Assembly (NCBI GenBank): GCA_031552825.1
Contig: JAVBMD010000026.1
Span: forward strand, 7,123 to 71,122
Reading direction: 5' to 3'
Length of the DNA: 64,000 nt
From: WQXF01 sp031552825
GTDB taxonomy: Bacteria > Bacillota > Clostridia > Christensenellales > Aristaeellaceae
Each line of letters opens with the position of its first letter. Position 1 is the stretch's first letter. Below, one piece after another: positions 50,889 to 59,153 of the stretch. Below the pieces are notes generated by a model. The model had not been told where the DNA came from. It saw only the letters and a program-made list of their open reading frames with translations, and did not search any database. The position numbers were made by a program, and so were the translations under genes.

Positions 50889-52613
50889 ATGCGAGACAAA
50901 CATCGGCTTCAACCTGTGGCTTGGCGCCTCGCGATGCTGTGCGCGATGGCGGCGTTGCTTCTGCTGTGCGGATGTTCGGCGGCCGCCGAGACGCTGCCGG
51001 AGGTGCGCATCTTCGCGGAGCTGATGCCCGATGGGAGCCTGCAGGTTTCCGAGCAGGTGGTCTATGCGCTGGGCGCGCGGGTGCGCAGCATCTCCCACAC
51101 GCTGGAGGCGGCGCGCGCCGAGGATATCGAGGACATCTCGGTTTCCGCGCGCCTGCCTGACGGTCAGATGGTTTTCTTTCGCCAACAGGAGAGCGCGACG
51201 CTGAGCAACAGCGAGGCGCTCACGATGCGGCGCACCGACAACACCCATGTTTTGCTGACGCTGATTCACCCGTTTCCCGTCGAGGGCGGGCGGCTGATGG
51301 TGAACTGCCAATATACCGTGCGCAACGTGGCGCGGCGGTATCCCGATATGGGAACCTTCACGTGGGACGCGCTGGGCAGCCACGGCTGGGACGCGGACAT
51401 CGAGCGGTGGTCGCTGCACATTGCGCTGCCGATTACCGTGCAGGACCCGCTGAGCGTGGCGCGGCTTGCCATGCCCCGCCATACTGAGTTTACGCGCGGC
51501 GCGGACGGCCTGCGCTTCGCGGCGGACGCGGTAAAAGCCGGGGCGCGTGCGCGCGTGCGCGTGGATTTTCCCGCCACAGCGTTGCCGTATGTGTCCTACG
51601 CCGCCAACCAGCCGCTGGCGGCGCTGCGCGAGCAAGAGCAGGCGATGCGAAACAAGGCGCTGATGATCGGCACCGGTTGGGCGGCGCTGTGCCTGCTTGC
51701 GACGGCTGGGCTAAGCCTCTGGTTTTATCATCGTGTGGACAAGGATCCGCGCGCGCTGCCGCCGACGCTTCGGCACGGCCCTTCGCTGGGCATCACCGCG
51801 CCGGCTGAGCTTTCCGCGCTGATGCCGTTGTCCTTTGGCGCTGGTTCGCGCGATCTGGCGGCGATGCTGCTGCATCTCGTACACCGCAACCATTTAACGC
51901 TGTTGCCGCCGCCCACGGGCCTGCCGCTGACGCGCGCTACGATGGATATGCTGCGCATCACACGCCGCCCCGCGCCCCACGATACGTTGCTGGACGGTGA
52001 GTTTTTTCTGATTCATTGGCTGATCGATACGCTGGGCGACGGCAAGTCGGTGACGCTGGAACAGATCCGCCGGGCGCCGCGCAAGCAGTACCGCAGCGAT
52101 TACGCCGTATGGCGGCGGCTGGTCGATGAGCAGGTCGCGCAGCGGCCGTGGTTTGAGAACCTGAGCCCGTATCGCGAAATTTTGGCAGCCGTCGGCGGGG
52201 TTTTTCTGCTGGGCACGCCGCTGATTGCGCTGCTATTGCACGCGCCGCGCGCTTGGTGGGCGTTGCCGGTTGCGGCGCTGACGGTGGCCTACGCGCTGCG
52301 CATGCGCCGCCGCACCCCGGCGGCGGCGATGGAGGTGCAGCGGTGGCGTGCGCTGCAGGCGCAGCTCAAGGAAGGCACGGTGCGCGGTGCGGACACCATC
52401 GCGCAATGGGAGCGGATCTTGCTCTATTCGGAGGCATTGGGCGCGGGGCGCGAAGCGGCGGAGGCCTTGCAACGCGCCGCCAACGCCGAGCCCGGCGGCG
52501 TGCCGTGGCCGGACGCGCGGGAGGCCACCTTCCTCGCTTGGCCGCTGCTGGAGTACGGGAACCGGTTGCCGCGCTGGTTTGAGTTATTTTGCGAGGGCGT
52601 CGTTGCGAAGTAA
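50889..52613 (+). CDS. DUF2207-family membrane protein
   Basis: A 574-residue protein. An N-terminal signal segment ends near LLLLCGCSAAAE, possibly a lipobox (LCGC, atypical). The first 220 residues form the external DUF2207 domain (VSEQVVYALG, then YTVRNVARRYPD, then FPATALPYVSY). A helix lies near residue 257-277, followed by a cytoplasmic region with LSALMPLSFGAGSRDLAAMLLHLVHRNHL and GEFFLIHWLIDTLGDG. Two further helices lie near 435-470, and the tail ends in a soluble segment. The layout is typical for DUF2207 proteins, whose function is not established. It reads in the same direction as, and 15 bases from, the flippase-like gene. Confidence 0.85.
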   Translation: MRDKHRLQPVAWRLAMLCAMAALLLLCGCSAAAETLPEVRIFAELMPDGSLQVSEQVVYALGARVRSISHTLEAARAEDIEDISVSARLPDGQMVFFRQQESATLSNSEALTMRRTDNTHVLLTLIHPFPVEGGRLMVNCQYTVRNVARRYPDMGTFTWDALGSHGWDADIERWSLHIALPITVQDPLSVARLAMPRHTEFTRGADGLRFAADAVKAGARARVRVDFPATALPYVSYAANQPLAALREQEQAMRNKALMIGTGWAALCLLATAGLSLWFYHRVDKDPRALPPTLRHGPSLGITAPAELSALMPLSFGAGSRDLAAMLLHLVHRNHLTLLPPPTGLPLTRATMDMLRITRRPAPHDTLLDGEFFLIHWLIDTLGDGKSVTLEQIRRAPRKQYRSDYAVWRRLVDEQVAQRPWFENLSPYREILAAVGGVFLLGTPLIALLLHAPRAWWALPVAALTVAYALRMRRRTPAAAMEVQRWRALQAQLKEGTVRGADTIAQWERILLYSEALGAGREAAEALQRAANAEPGGVPWPDAREATFLAWPLLEYGNRLPRWFELFCEGVVAK

Positions 52614-52672
52614 TTGAGCGATCATTGAGCGGCATCTGTGCAAAGAGATCCATAGCAAAAGATCCATAGCAA

Positions 52673-52707
52673 AAGGCCGCCTAACGAGCGTCGCTCGGGG
52701 CGGCCTT
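52673..52707. terminator. hairpin between convergent genes, preceded by a 14-base tandem repeat
   Basis: Stem AAGGCCGCC/GGCGGCCTT (52673-52681 with 52699-52707) has an inner GAGCG/CGCTC. GATCCATAGCAAAA is exactly duplicated in tandem at 52647-52660 and 52661-52674, just before it. U-runs are short in both directions. Confidence 0.6.
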
Positions 52708-52727
52708 CACCTTGCGTCGGTATTGCT

Positions 52728-53738
52728 TTACGGATTCGGGATCGGCGTCGGCGTGGGGCCGGTGAAGCCGAATTCGGAGGGGATCTCATCGCTTACTTCG
52801 TCCTTGAGTACAATTTCAGGCGTAGGCGCAGGCGTGGGATTCGCTAGGCGATAGGCCTCTTCCTCAGCGGCTCTGCGGGCGGCCTCGGCTTCGGCTTCGG
52901 CAGCTTTGCGGGCGGCCTCGGCCTCGAACACCGACTGCGCGGTGATCGGCTCGCGTCCCGAGGAAACGATGCCCAGCGCCTTAATAAAGAAATCATACGG
53001 CAGATCGCTCTCCAGCGTGGCGTTCCGATAGGGCGAGGGAGAGGTGCGCTTGCCGAAGCGGACTTCCACGTGCGTATAAAAGTCGCCGGAACCCTTGCTG
53101 TCCTCATGCGCGATCAACGTGCCGGGATCCACGATGTCGCCGCGCTCCACCACCACATCGCGCGCATGCAGGTAGAGGATGGTGGTGTTGTATTCCTCGT
53201 TATAGATGGCGATGGTGCCATCCTTGCCATAACCGGCGCGCAGCACCTCGCCGCCGAGGATGGCGTGAATCTTTTGGCCCTCCTTGGCGATGAAGTCCAG
53301 CCCCTCGTGGATGCCGGAATAGCCCCACTTCTTGTTGGAGGAGCGAACCTTCTCGGTATATTGGCCGTAGAACAGCGCAACCTTGCCCGTATCCTCGCCA
53401 TACAACGCGATACGCACCGCATCAGCGACGTCCAGCACGATGGGATCCAGCGCATAGCGCCCCTGCCCATCCATGACAAAAAAGCGCTCCGGCACCGCCG
53501 CGTCGAAAGGCTGCAGCAAGTACTCCTTATGATTGTACGCATACACATCGTTATAATAGGAGACCTTTTTTTGCCGCAGAATGAGGTTTTGGTACACGAA
53601 GCCCACATAGTCGCGCGTGACCGTCAGCGAGGGATTGGCGGACGGGGCGGCTTCGTTTGCCAGGGACGGCAGGGCGGCGCACAGCGCCAAGCATGCGCAG
53701 AGCAGCGCGGACAGGTAGATGCGATACCGATGTGTCAT
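52728..53738 (-). CDS. secreted M23 (LytM-like) protein, probably catalytically impaired
   Basis: A 336-residue exported protein. The signal peptide ends near LPSLANEA. An N-terminal domain of about 110 residues precedes an M23 fold (about 130-230), with the zinc motif HEGLD and YLHARD. The usual final H-x-H pair is YTHVEV, so the first, catalytic His is replaced by Tyr, while the metal-ligand His remains. A charged Ala/Glu helix (about 275-300) and a Pro/Thr tail (TPAPTPEI and TPTPIPNP) end the protein. GGAGGA lies 7 bases before the start. It is co-oriented with the secreted protein gene 44 bases upstream. Likely a peptidoglycan binder or regulator rather than an active endopeptidase. Confidence 0.8.
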   Translation of the reverse strand: MTHRYRIYLSALLCACLALCAALPSLANEAAPSANPSLTVTRDYVGFVYQNLILRQKKVSYYNDVYAYNHKEYLLQPFDAAVPERFFVMDGQGRYALDPIVLDVADAVRIALYGEDTGKVALFYGQYTEKVRSSNKKWGYSGIHEGLDFIAKEGQKIHAILGGEVLRAGYGKDGTIAIYNEEYNTTILYLHARDVVVERGDIVDPGTLIAHEDSKGSGDFYTHVEVRFGKRTSPSPYRNATLESDLPYDFFIKALGIVSSGREPITAQSVFEAEAARKAAEAEAEAARRAAEEEAYRLANPTPAPTPEIVLKDEVSDEIPSEFGFTGPTPTPIPNP

Positions 53739-53782
53739 CGTCCATTCCTCCTATAATTAGGGGAGTGTGATCTGCGCGACCG

Positions 53783-54568
53783 TCACGCGGGGGCGAGCAT
53801 CGAAAACCAAACCGTTTTTAGGTATAAGATTACGGGGCTGGTGCCTTTTTCTACCGCTAGCACGACGCGCAAGGTGCCGCTGCCGCCGGGCAGAAGGGTG
53901 AGGTAACTCTCATCGCCAGCCAACAGGATGGGTTGCGTGATGGCGCGGCCATTGGAGGAAATCACCTGAAAATCGTAAGTGGTGAACAGTGCCTGTAGGT
54001 TGGGATTGTTCGCGGTCATCGAGATATCGAAGGTGCAGACGACGTATTCCATATCGGCGGTCAGGCCGTTGCCGGAGGAGTACACCTGCGCGGCCATGCG
54101 ATCGGCGATCGCCGATGCGGCTTCGCCGCGCAGCACGTCGACCAGCGTCATGGTGACCATAAAGTCCTCGGATTTATCGCCGAACAGCGTTTGGCGGAAC
54201 CGGGCGCTTTGGCCGATGAAACAGGGCTTATCCCGCGTGGTTTCAAGTCCGGCTACGATGGACGCATCCGCCAAGGAGGAACGCAGGTTGGCGATCTGCA
54301 ACTGCTGAATAATCTGTACGCGCTCGTCAATAGAGAGCATCCCGGCATCGAAGGCGACAGGCCCAGCTTGGATCCAATTGATCGGCTCCTTCGTGGCTTG
54401 GGGTGTGCGGGCGATTTCTGGGGGCGCGGTGCCTACCGAGGGGGGAGGCGGCGGAGGCATCAGGGAAGGCTCCGGTATGGGCATGCGCGTCGGTGCGGAC
54501 GAAGCCGTTGCCCAAGAAGCATAGGGCAACAAGGAGAGCAACATAAAGAGAAGCAACCCCTTTTTCAT
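53783..54568 (-). CDS. secreted protein of unknown function (DUF4352-like fold possible)
   Basis: A 261-residue protein with a signal peptide (about residues 1-22), a Pro-rich linker (about 30-60) and a C-terminal region of about 150 residues. The last part resembles Ig-like DUF4352 domains: MEYVVCTFDISMTANNP, then YDFQVISSNGRAI, then LLPGGSGTLRVVLAVEKG. I do not recognise a specific family with certainty. It precedes the degenerate M23 gene in the same direction and may share its transcript, so it may act with it at the cell envelope. Confidence 0.65.
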   Translation of the reverse strand: MKKGLLLFMLLSLLPYASWATASSAPTRMPIPEPSLMPPPPPPSVGTAPPEIARTPQATKEPINWIQAGPVAFDAGMLSIDERVQIIQQLQIANLRSSLADASIVAGLETTRDKPCFIGQSARFRQTLFGDKSEDFMVTMTLVDVLRGEAASAIADRMAAQVYSSGNGLTADMEYVVCTFDISMTANNPNLQALFTTYDFQVISSNGRAITQPILLAGDESYLTLLPGGSGTLRVVLAVEKGTSPVILYLKTVWFSMLAPA

Positions 54569-54781
54569 CGCCTGTTATCACCTCCGTCTGCCAGAAGGCT
54601 CCCAGAATAAAGGCTATGGCCTTGTCAGAGCCGATATATCACCATAATATACCTTCCTCATCCTACATTGTAGCGTGTTGTGCAAGCGATGTAAAGGAAA
54701 AAAGGAGAGTTTTTTTAAAAAATCATGCAAAAAATGTTATTTGAGCTGAATGACTATGCGAAAGCCAATCTTTCGCCCGCC

Positions 54782-54811
54782 TTGATCCCGGCGGGCGGAA
54801 CGTGGTATACT
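54782..54811 (+). promoter_or_regulatory. promoter of the DAHP synthase gene
   Basis: TTGATC (54782-54787) and TATACT (54806-54811) are 18 bases apart, about 50 bases before the start. No T-box or leader peptide is visible in this short leader. The rest of the gap 54569-54781 is AT-rich and holds the start region of the opposite gene. Confidence 0.6.
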
Positions 54812-54863
54812 GGGTCAAGTTTTTATTAGCAAGCGTTTTATCGTTTGGAAAGAGGGCGGCAGA

Positions 54864-55877
54864 ATGATCGTAATCATGAAGGCCGGTGTTGGGACTCGGC
54901 AGGTTGATAGCGTCGTATCGGAAATTCGCGCGCACGGGCTTACCGCCGATATTTCCTCCGGCCACGAGGTCACGGTGATCGGCGCGGTGGGCGATGTATC
55001 GGTGCTGGATGTGGACAAGCTGAGCATGATGGACGGCGTGGAGCGCGTGATGAAGGTCTCCGAGCCCTACAAGCGCGCCAACCGCAAATTTCATCCGCAG
55101 GATAGCGTCATCGAGGCGCGGGGCGTGCAGATCGGCGGGAAACGCCTGTGCGTGATGGCCGGGCCTTGCTCGGTGGAGGGTACGGAGCAGATCGTCGGCA
55201 TTGCCGAAGCGGTGAAGGCCTGCGGCGCGGCGGTGCTGCGCGGCGGCGCGTTCAAGCCGCGCACCTCGCCCTACGCCTTTCAAGGGCTAGAAGCCGAGGG
55301 CTTAGAGCTGCTCGCCCAGGCACGGGCGCGCACCGGGTTGCCCATCGTTACCGAAATCACCGATACCCGGCATGTGGAGATGTTCGAGGGCATCGTGGAC
55401 ATCCTGCAAATCGGCGCGCGCAACATGCAGAACTTTCAGCTGCTCAAGGAGGTAGGCGGCACCAAGAAGCCGATTCTGCTCAAGCGCGGGTTGAGCAGCA
55501 CCATTGAGGAATGGCTGATGAGCGCGGAGTACATCATGTCGCGCGGGAATCCGAATGTCATCCTGTGCGAGCGCGGCATCCGCACCTTTGAAACCTATAC
55601 GCGCAACACGCTGGATCTTTCCGCCGTGGTGGCGGTCAAGGCGCTGTGCCATCTGCCGGTGGTGGTGGATCCATCGCACGCGGCGGGCAAGAGCTGGATG
55701 GTGGAAAAGCTGGCTTGCGCCGCCATCGCCGCCGGGGTCGACGGCCTGATTATCGAGGTGCATAACGATCCTGCGCATGCGCTTAGCGACGGCCCGCAAT
55801 CGCTTACGCCGGAGCAGTTTGCCCAAGTGATGCAAAAAGCGCGGGGCTTTGCCGCGCTGATGGATCGGGAGCTATAG
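54864..55877 (+). CDS. aroF: 3-deoxy-7-phosphoheptulonate (DAHP) synthase, type I-beta with N-terminal regulatory domain
   Basis: A 337-residue DAHP synthase catalysing phosphoenolpyruvate plus erythrose-4-phosphate to DAHP, the first step of aromatic amino-acid synthesis. Residues about 1-70 are a ferredoxin-like regulatory domain as in the Thermotoga enzyme, which gives feedback control by Tyr/Phe. The barrel has MAGPCSVE, LRGGAFKPRTSPYAFQG, QIGARNMQNF, LLKRGLSST and VDPSHAAGK, with metal and substrate residues intact. GAGGGCGG precedes the start. No other shikimate gene is adjacent. The last 6 bases overlap the convergent membrane protein gene. Confidence 0.95.
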   Translation: MIVIMKAGVGTRQVDSVVSEIRAHGLTADISSGHEVTVIGAVGDVSVLDVDKLSMMDGVERVMKVSEPYKRANRKFHPQDSVIEARGVQIGGKRLCVMAGPCSVEGTEQIVGIAEAVKACGAAVLRGGAFKPRTSPYAFQGLEAEGLELLAQARARTGLPIVTEITDTRHVEMFEGIVDILQIGARNMQNFQLLKEVGGTKKPILLKRGLSSTIEEWLMSAEYIMSRGNPNVILCERGIRTFETYTRNTLDLSAVVAVKALCHLPVVVDPSHAAGKSWMVEKLACAAIAAGVDGLIIEVHNDPAHALSDGPQSLTPEQFAQVMQKARGFAALMDREL

Positions 55878-57671
55878 GGGGAGCGGCGGTTTGAGCCTGT
55901 ACAGGGTGTAATAAGCTCGTTCGGCATGCGGCACATAATTTTCATCGAGGAACGTGAAAAGCGCTGAACCCTTTTCAGCGTATGGAATCAAATCGATTTC
56001 GGGCTTGATCAGCAAGAAAGCGGTTGGGGTATGCTCCGGATGCATCGCATAGTATTCGAGCGTCAGCTCTTGCTCGGGAAAGATCGCCCAGAGCGTCGGG
56101 GCGGCGGGCTTGGCGGCACTGGATAGATACGCCCAAGGGAGACAGCAGACAACGGCTAGGCGATCATCGGAGCTGACATCGAGGGAAAGATCGGCTTGCA
56201 TCGTTTGGTAGACAGCGGCACGCTCCGGAGTAACACGGATGCCCGCGCCAGATCCGGATTCCAACCGTACGCTGAGGCTTTGCACTGCATGCATGCTGTG
56301 CTCAAAATGGTTCATATAATCGGTGCTCACGCGCATCCACATGAGCGTTAGGCAAAGCGCAGCAGCAAAGCTAAGGAACACTACCCTGCTCGGAACGACA
56401 GCAACGCGGCGTGCGATCCGATCCAGCAGAACGGATAAGGGGATTGCAGAAAGCAGTAAAAATGTCGCGGCAGAGGGGAATCCGACGTTGCTAAATAAAT
56501 GCGAAAGTAGCCCCAAGAAGGCGGGGAAAACAATCCAAGGCGGCGCGAGCCTCCGCGCCGTCTCGCGATCGCTCAAAAGCAGCAGCAGCAAAACACATAG
56601 CAGCCAAACAATATAACCGAACAGGTTCATGGCGGTAACCTGAAAACGAAGCAACCACGCATAAGCTGCTAAAAACAAGGGGCAAACAAGGCAGAATCCG
56701 ATGAAGCGCAGACGTTCGGACAGGCGTCGTGCGTACCGGAGCGCACAGAGCGCAATTACCATGAGCGGTATCGCGATGCGAAGCGGAACCGCCCGTCCCC
56801 AATAGGTGTAACCGGTGATGCCTTGCAGAAATTGGAGCAGCTTGCTTCCGGAGAGGACGTGTGCGACGGCATTCGCAGTGGAGGCCGCTGCTTCCGCGCT
56901 GACCATCTTGGGGAAATTGATGAGCGTTTCCGTGATGCCGCTCGAGAAGATAAGCTTGCCAATTATCACAATCGGCAGAAAAAAGGCGAAAGGCAAGACC
57001 AAAGCAAAATCGCCGCGTTGACGATTGCGCGATGCGAATAAATAAATGAGCAGGACGATCGCGCCGATGAGCATGGGCGGATAAGCGATCACCGCAATGG
57101 AGGCGGATAAACCTGCTAGCGCCAGAGCAAAGCGCCGTCCGCTTTGCCTGTTCATCGCATCGAAGAGACTTAAAATGGCCGTCCAAAATCCCGAGAATGC
57201 AACGTTGTTGTAAGAAAAGGTATAGATTGTTAGGGGAGCGAAGAGCATAAACAGCGTGAAGCTTAGCAAGCCGACACGAAGCGAAAAGTGTTTTCCGAGC
57301 ACATAAATTGTATAGAGGCCAACTCCATATTGGCATAGACAAAAGAGCAGGCGGAGAAACAGGATGAGCCCATTGTTCCCGAAGCATAGGCGATGGAGTT
57401 TTATAACCGGTTCCCAAAGGAGGTTGAAGAATTGAGTAATGCTCCAGCTGTCTATCAGCGGGCGTGCGTTATTGGAGAATGCGACCATCTCTGAGACAAT
57501 GTAGGTTTCGTCCGACCAATAGAGCCCGAAGTGGCAGCGTGCGACGACAAATACCAAAACAACAAAACTCCACCCCCATGCCAGCAGGAGCATGCTTTTC
57601 GTACAGCGAAGGGTTTCGTGAAGCGGCGAGTATTTCTTGTTCCGTCGCGAGATGCGCGCTGGATGTATCAT
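55872..57671 (-). CDS. polytopic membrane protein of unknown function (glycosyltransferase-C-like)
   Basis: A 599-residue protein with about eleven to thirteen hydrophobic helices (residues 28-460) and a soluble C-terminal part of about 130 residues. The layout (short N-terminal cytoplasmic segment, first helix, external loop with LYWSDETYIVSEM) resembles GT-C-fold glycosyltransferases and GtrII-like proteins, where a loop acid after helix 1 is catalytic; here the DE of SDET could serve. The frame is open to 58076, but that part lies over ccdA; ATG 57671 has GAGGTAA upstream. Base composition is visibly lower in GC than all neighbours, a sign of transfer or relaxed selection. Function not assigned. 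Confidence 0.7.
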   Translation of the reverse strand: MIHPARISRRNKKYSPLHETLRCTKSMLLLAWGWSFVVLVFVVARCHFGLYWSDETYIVSEMVAFSNNARPLIDSWSITQFFNLLWEPVIKLHRLCFGNNGLILFLRLLFCLCQYGVGLYTIYVLGKHFSLRVGLLSFTLFMLFAPLTIYTFSYNNVAFSGFWTAILSLFDAMNRQSGRRFALALAGLSASIAVIAYPPMLIGAIVLLIYLFASRNRQRGDFALVLPFAFFLPIVIIGKLIFSSGITETLINFPKMVSAEAAASTANAVAHVLSGSKLLQFLQGITGYTYWGRAVPLRIAIPLMVIALCALRYARRLSERLRFIGFCLVCPLFLAAYAWLLRFQVTAMNLFGYIVWLLCVLLLLLLSDRETARRLAPPWIVFPAFLGLLSHLFSNVGFPSAATFLLLSAIPLSVLLDRIARRVAVVPSRVVFLSFAAALCLTLMWMRVSTDYMNHFEHSMHAVQSLSVRLESGSGAGIRVTPERAAVYQTMQADLSLDVSSDDRLAVVCCLPWAYLSSAAKPAAPTLWAIFPEQELTLEYYAMHPEHTPTAFLLIKPEIDLIPYAEKGSALFTFLDENYVPHAERAYYTLYRLKPPLPL

Positions 57672-57703
57672 TTGTGTTACCTCTAGTGTAGATATGTCGG
57701 TTG

Positions 57704-58426
57704 TTACATTTTTGCAAACAACCCGCTCCACAGCCCGAACGCGCCGCAGAGCATCAGCACGCCAAAGACGATCAGCAGCACGCCGCTGATGAGCTGAATA
57801 GTGCGCAGGTGGCGCTTGATCCACCCCAGCGCGCCGCTCAGCCGGTGATACAGCAGCGCCAGCAGCGCAAAGGGAATGCCCAGCCCCAGCGAGAAGCACA
57901 GCAGCATCAGCAGGCCATGCCACAGCGAGGCGCTTTGGGCGGCCATGGTTAGCGCCGCGCCCAGCCACACGCCGACGCAGGGCGTCCACGTGACCGCCAG
58001 CGCCGCGCCGAACACCATCGATCGCAGCGGCGTTAACGCGGCGGCTGGCGCCTTGGCTGCGCGTCCGCCAAACCACGGCAGCGCGCGCAGCACGCCCGTG
58101 GCTTGCAGCCCTAGCAGGATCAGCACCACGCCGCTCAGGCGCATAAGCAGCGGCAGGTGTGTTTGCAGCAGTTGCCCCAGCGCGGTCGCGCCTGCGCCCA
58201 GCGCCAAAAACAGCAACGTAAAGCCCAATATAAAGCCGCCGGTATTGCCCATCAGCAACCGGCGGCTTTTGCGCTCCGCCCCCGCCTCACCGCCGCCTAG
58301 GTACAACAAATAGACCGGCAGCATCGGCAGGATGCACGGCGAAAGAAAGGCGGCAAGCCCTTCGACGAAAACCAACGCCAGCATGCCCGGGGAAAAGGCG
58401 GGCGCGCTAAAATATTGTGAGATCAT
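57704..58426 (-). CDS. ccdA: CcdA-type cytochrome c biogenesis / thiol-disulfide membrane transporter
   Basis: A 240-residue membrane protein with six helices. The two conserved proline-cysteine sites are FLSPCILPMLP (Cys31) and TWTPCVGVW (Cys150), which carry reducing equivalents across the membrane. Its ATG overlaps the stop of the TlpA-like gene (TGATG), so the pair is coupled. Without c-type cytochrome genes nearby, it probably keeps the partner thioredoxin-like lipoprotein reduced. Confidence 0.93.
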   Translation of the reverse strand: MISQYFSAPAFSPGMLALVFVEGLAAFLSPCILPMLPVYLLYLGGGEAGAERKSRRLLMGNTGGFILGFTLLFLALGAGATALGQLLQTHLPLLMRLSGVVLILLGLQATGVLRALPWFGGRAAKAPAAALTPLRSMVFGAALAVTWTPCVGVWLGAALTMAAQSASLWHGLLMLLCFSLGLGIPFALLALLYHRLSGALGWIKRHLRTIQLISGVLLIVFGVLMLCGAFGLWSGLFAKM

Positions 58427-58986
58427 CAGGGATTACGCTCCAACACTTCTTTGATTTGGTCGATGGGCATCGAGCCGACCATGCCGCTTTTGAGGTAGCC
58501 GTCGGCGTCGATGATAGCCGTCACCGGGATGGCGCTCTGCACGAACAGGTTCGTAACCTCGCCGACCTCGTCGTACAGCACCGGGAACGTCAGCTTTTCC
58601 TCGGACACATAGGCATCGCAGGTTGCGCGGGTTTCCTGCGCGCCGTCGGTCAGGTTGATGGCCAGCACCGTGCCGGGGAAGTTGTTTTCCACCATCCAAT
58701 TATATAGCGCCTGCTTTTCCGGCATGCCTTGCTTGCAGGCCGGGCACCAGCTCGCCCAGAAATAGAGCACCACCTGCTTGCCCGCGTAGTCGGCCAGCGA
58801 AACCGGCTCGCCCTGCATATTGGTCAGCGTGAAGTTGGGTACCAGCGGCATGCCGGCGGCATTGGCGGCGGGCTTGGGCGCGGGCGGCCCCGCCACGTCT
58901 GCCGCGCAAGCCGTCAATATCATCGTCGCCCAGATCAGGCAGCAGCATAGCGTGAAACGCCACACGGATCGCATATTTTTTCTCAT
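58426..58986 (-). CDS. TlpA/ResA-like thioredoxin-fold lipoprotein
   Basis: A 186-residue redoxin. A signal peptide ends in the lipobox LTAC (Cys27). A short Pro/Ala linker leads to the thioredoxin fold, with the active site WCPAC (Cys81 and Cys84) and a cis-Pro region in AIPVTAIID. The start follows GGGGAGG. It works outside the membrane as a disulfide reductase or thiol peroxidase partner, fed by the CcdA protein encoded next to it. A promoter lies just upstream. Confidence 0.92.
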   Translation of the reverse strand: MRKNMRSVWRFTLCCCLIWATMILTACAADVAGPPAPKPAANAAGMPLVPNFTLTNMQGEPVSLADYAGKQVVLYFWASWCPACKQGMPEKQALYNWMVENNFPGTVLAINLTDGAQETRATCDAYVSEEKLTFPVLYDEVGEVTNLFVQSAIPVTAIIDADGYLKSGMVGSMPIDQIKEVLERNP

Positions 58987-59011
58987 CGGTTCATCCCTCC
59001 CCTATCGTTGT

Positions 59012-59040
59012 ATCATACGATGATTTGGTTCAAAATACAA
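59012..59040 (-). promoter_or_regulatory. promoter of the tlpA-ccdA operon
   Basis: On the minus strand, TTGTAT (59040-59035) and TATGAT (59017-59012) are 17 bases apart, about 25 bases before the start codon. Confidence 0.6.
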
Positions 59041-59153
59041 GCGTGCGCACACCAACATAATTCCGACAACCTGTACGTATAAATAAAATAAGGATATGGC
59101 ACAGTACTGGCAGTACAGGTGCAAAACGCCTCGTGCGGAATGGAGGAATGCGC

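Noticed and set aside
57672..58076. 5' extension of the membrane protein gene up to 58076
   Set aside because: Lies wholly over ccdA in another frame, is Arg/Ala-rich, and the ATG at 57671 has a ribosome binding site.
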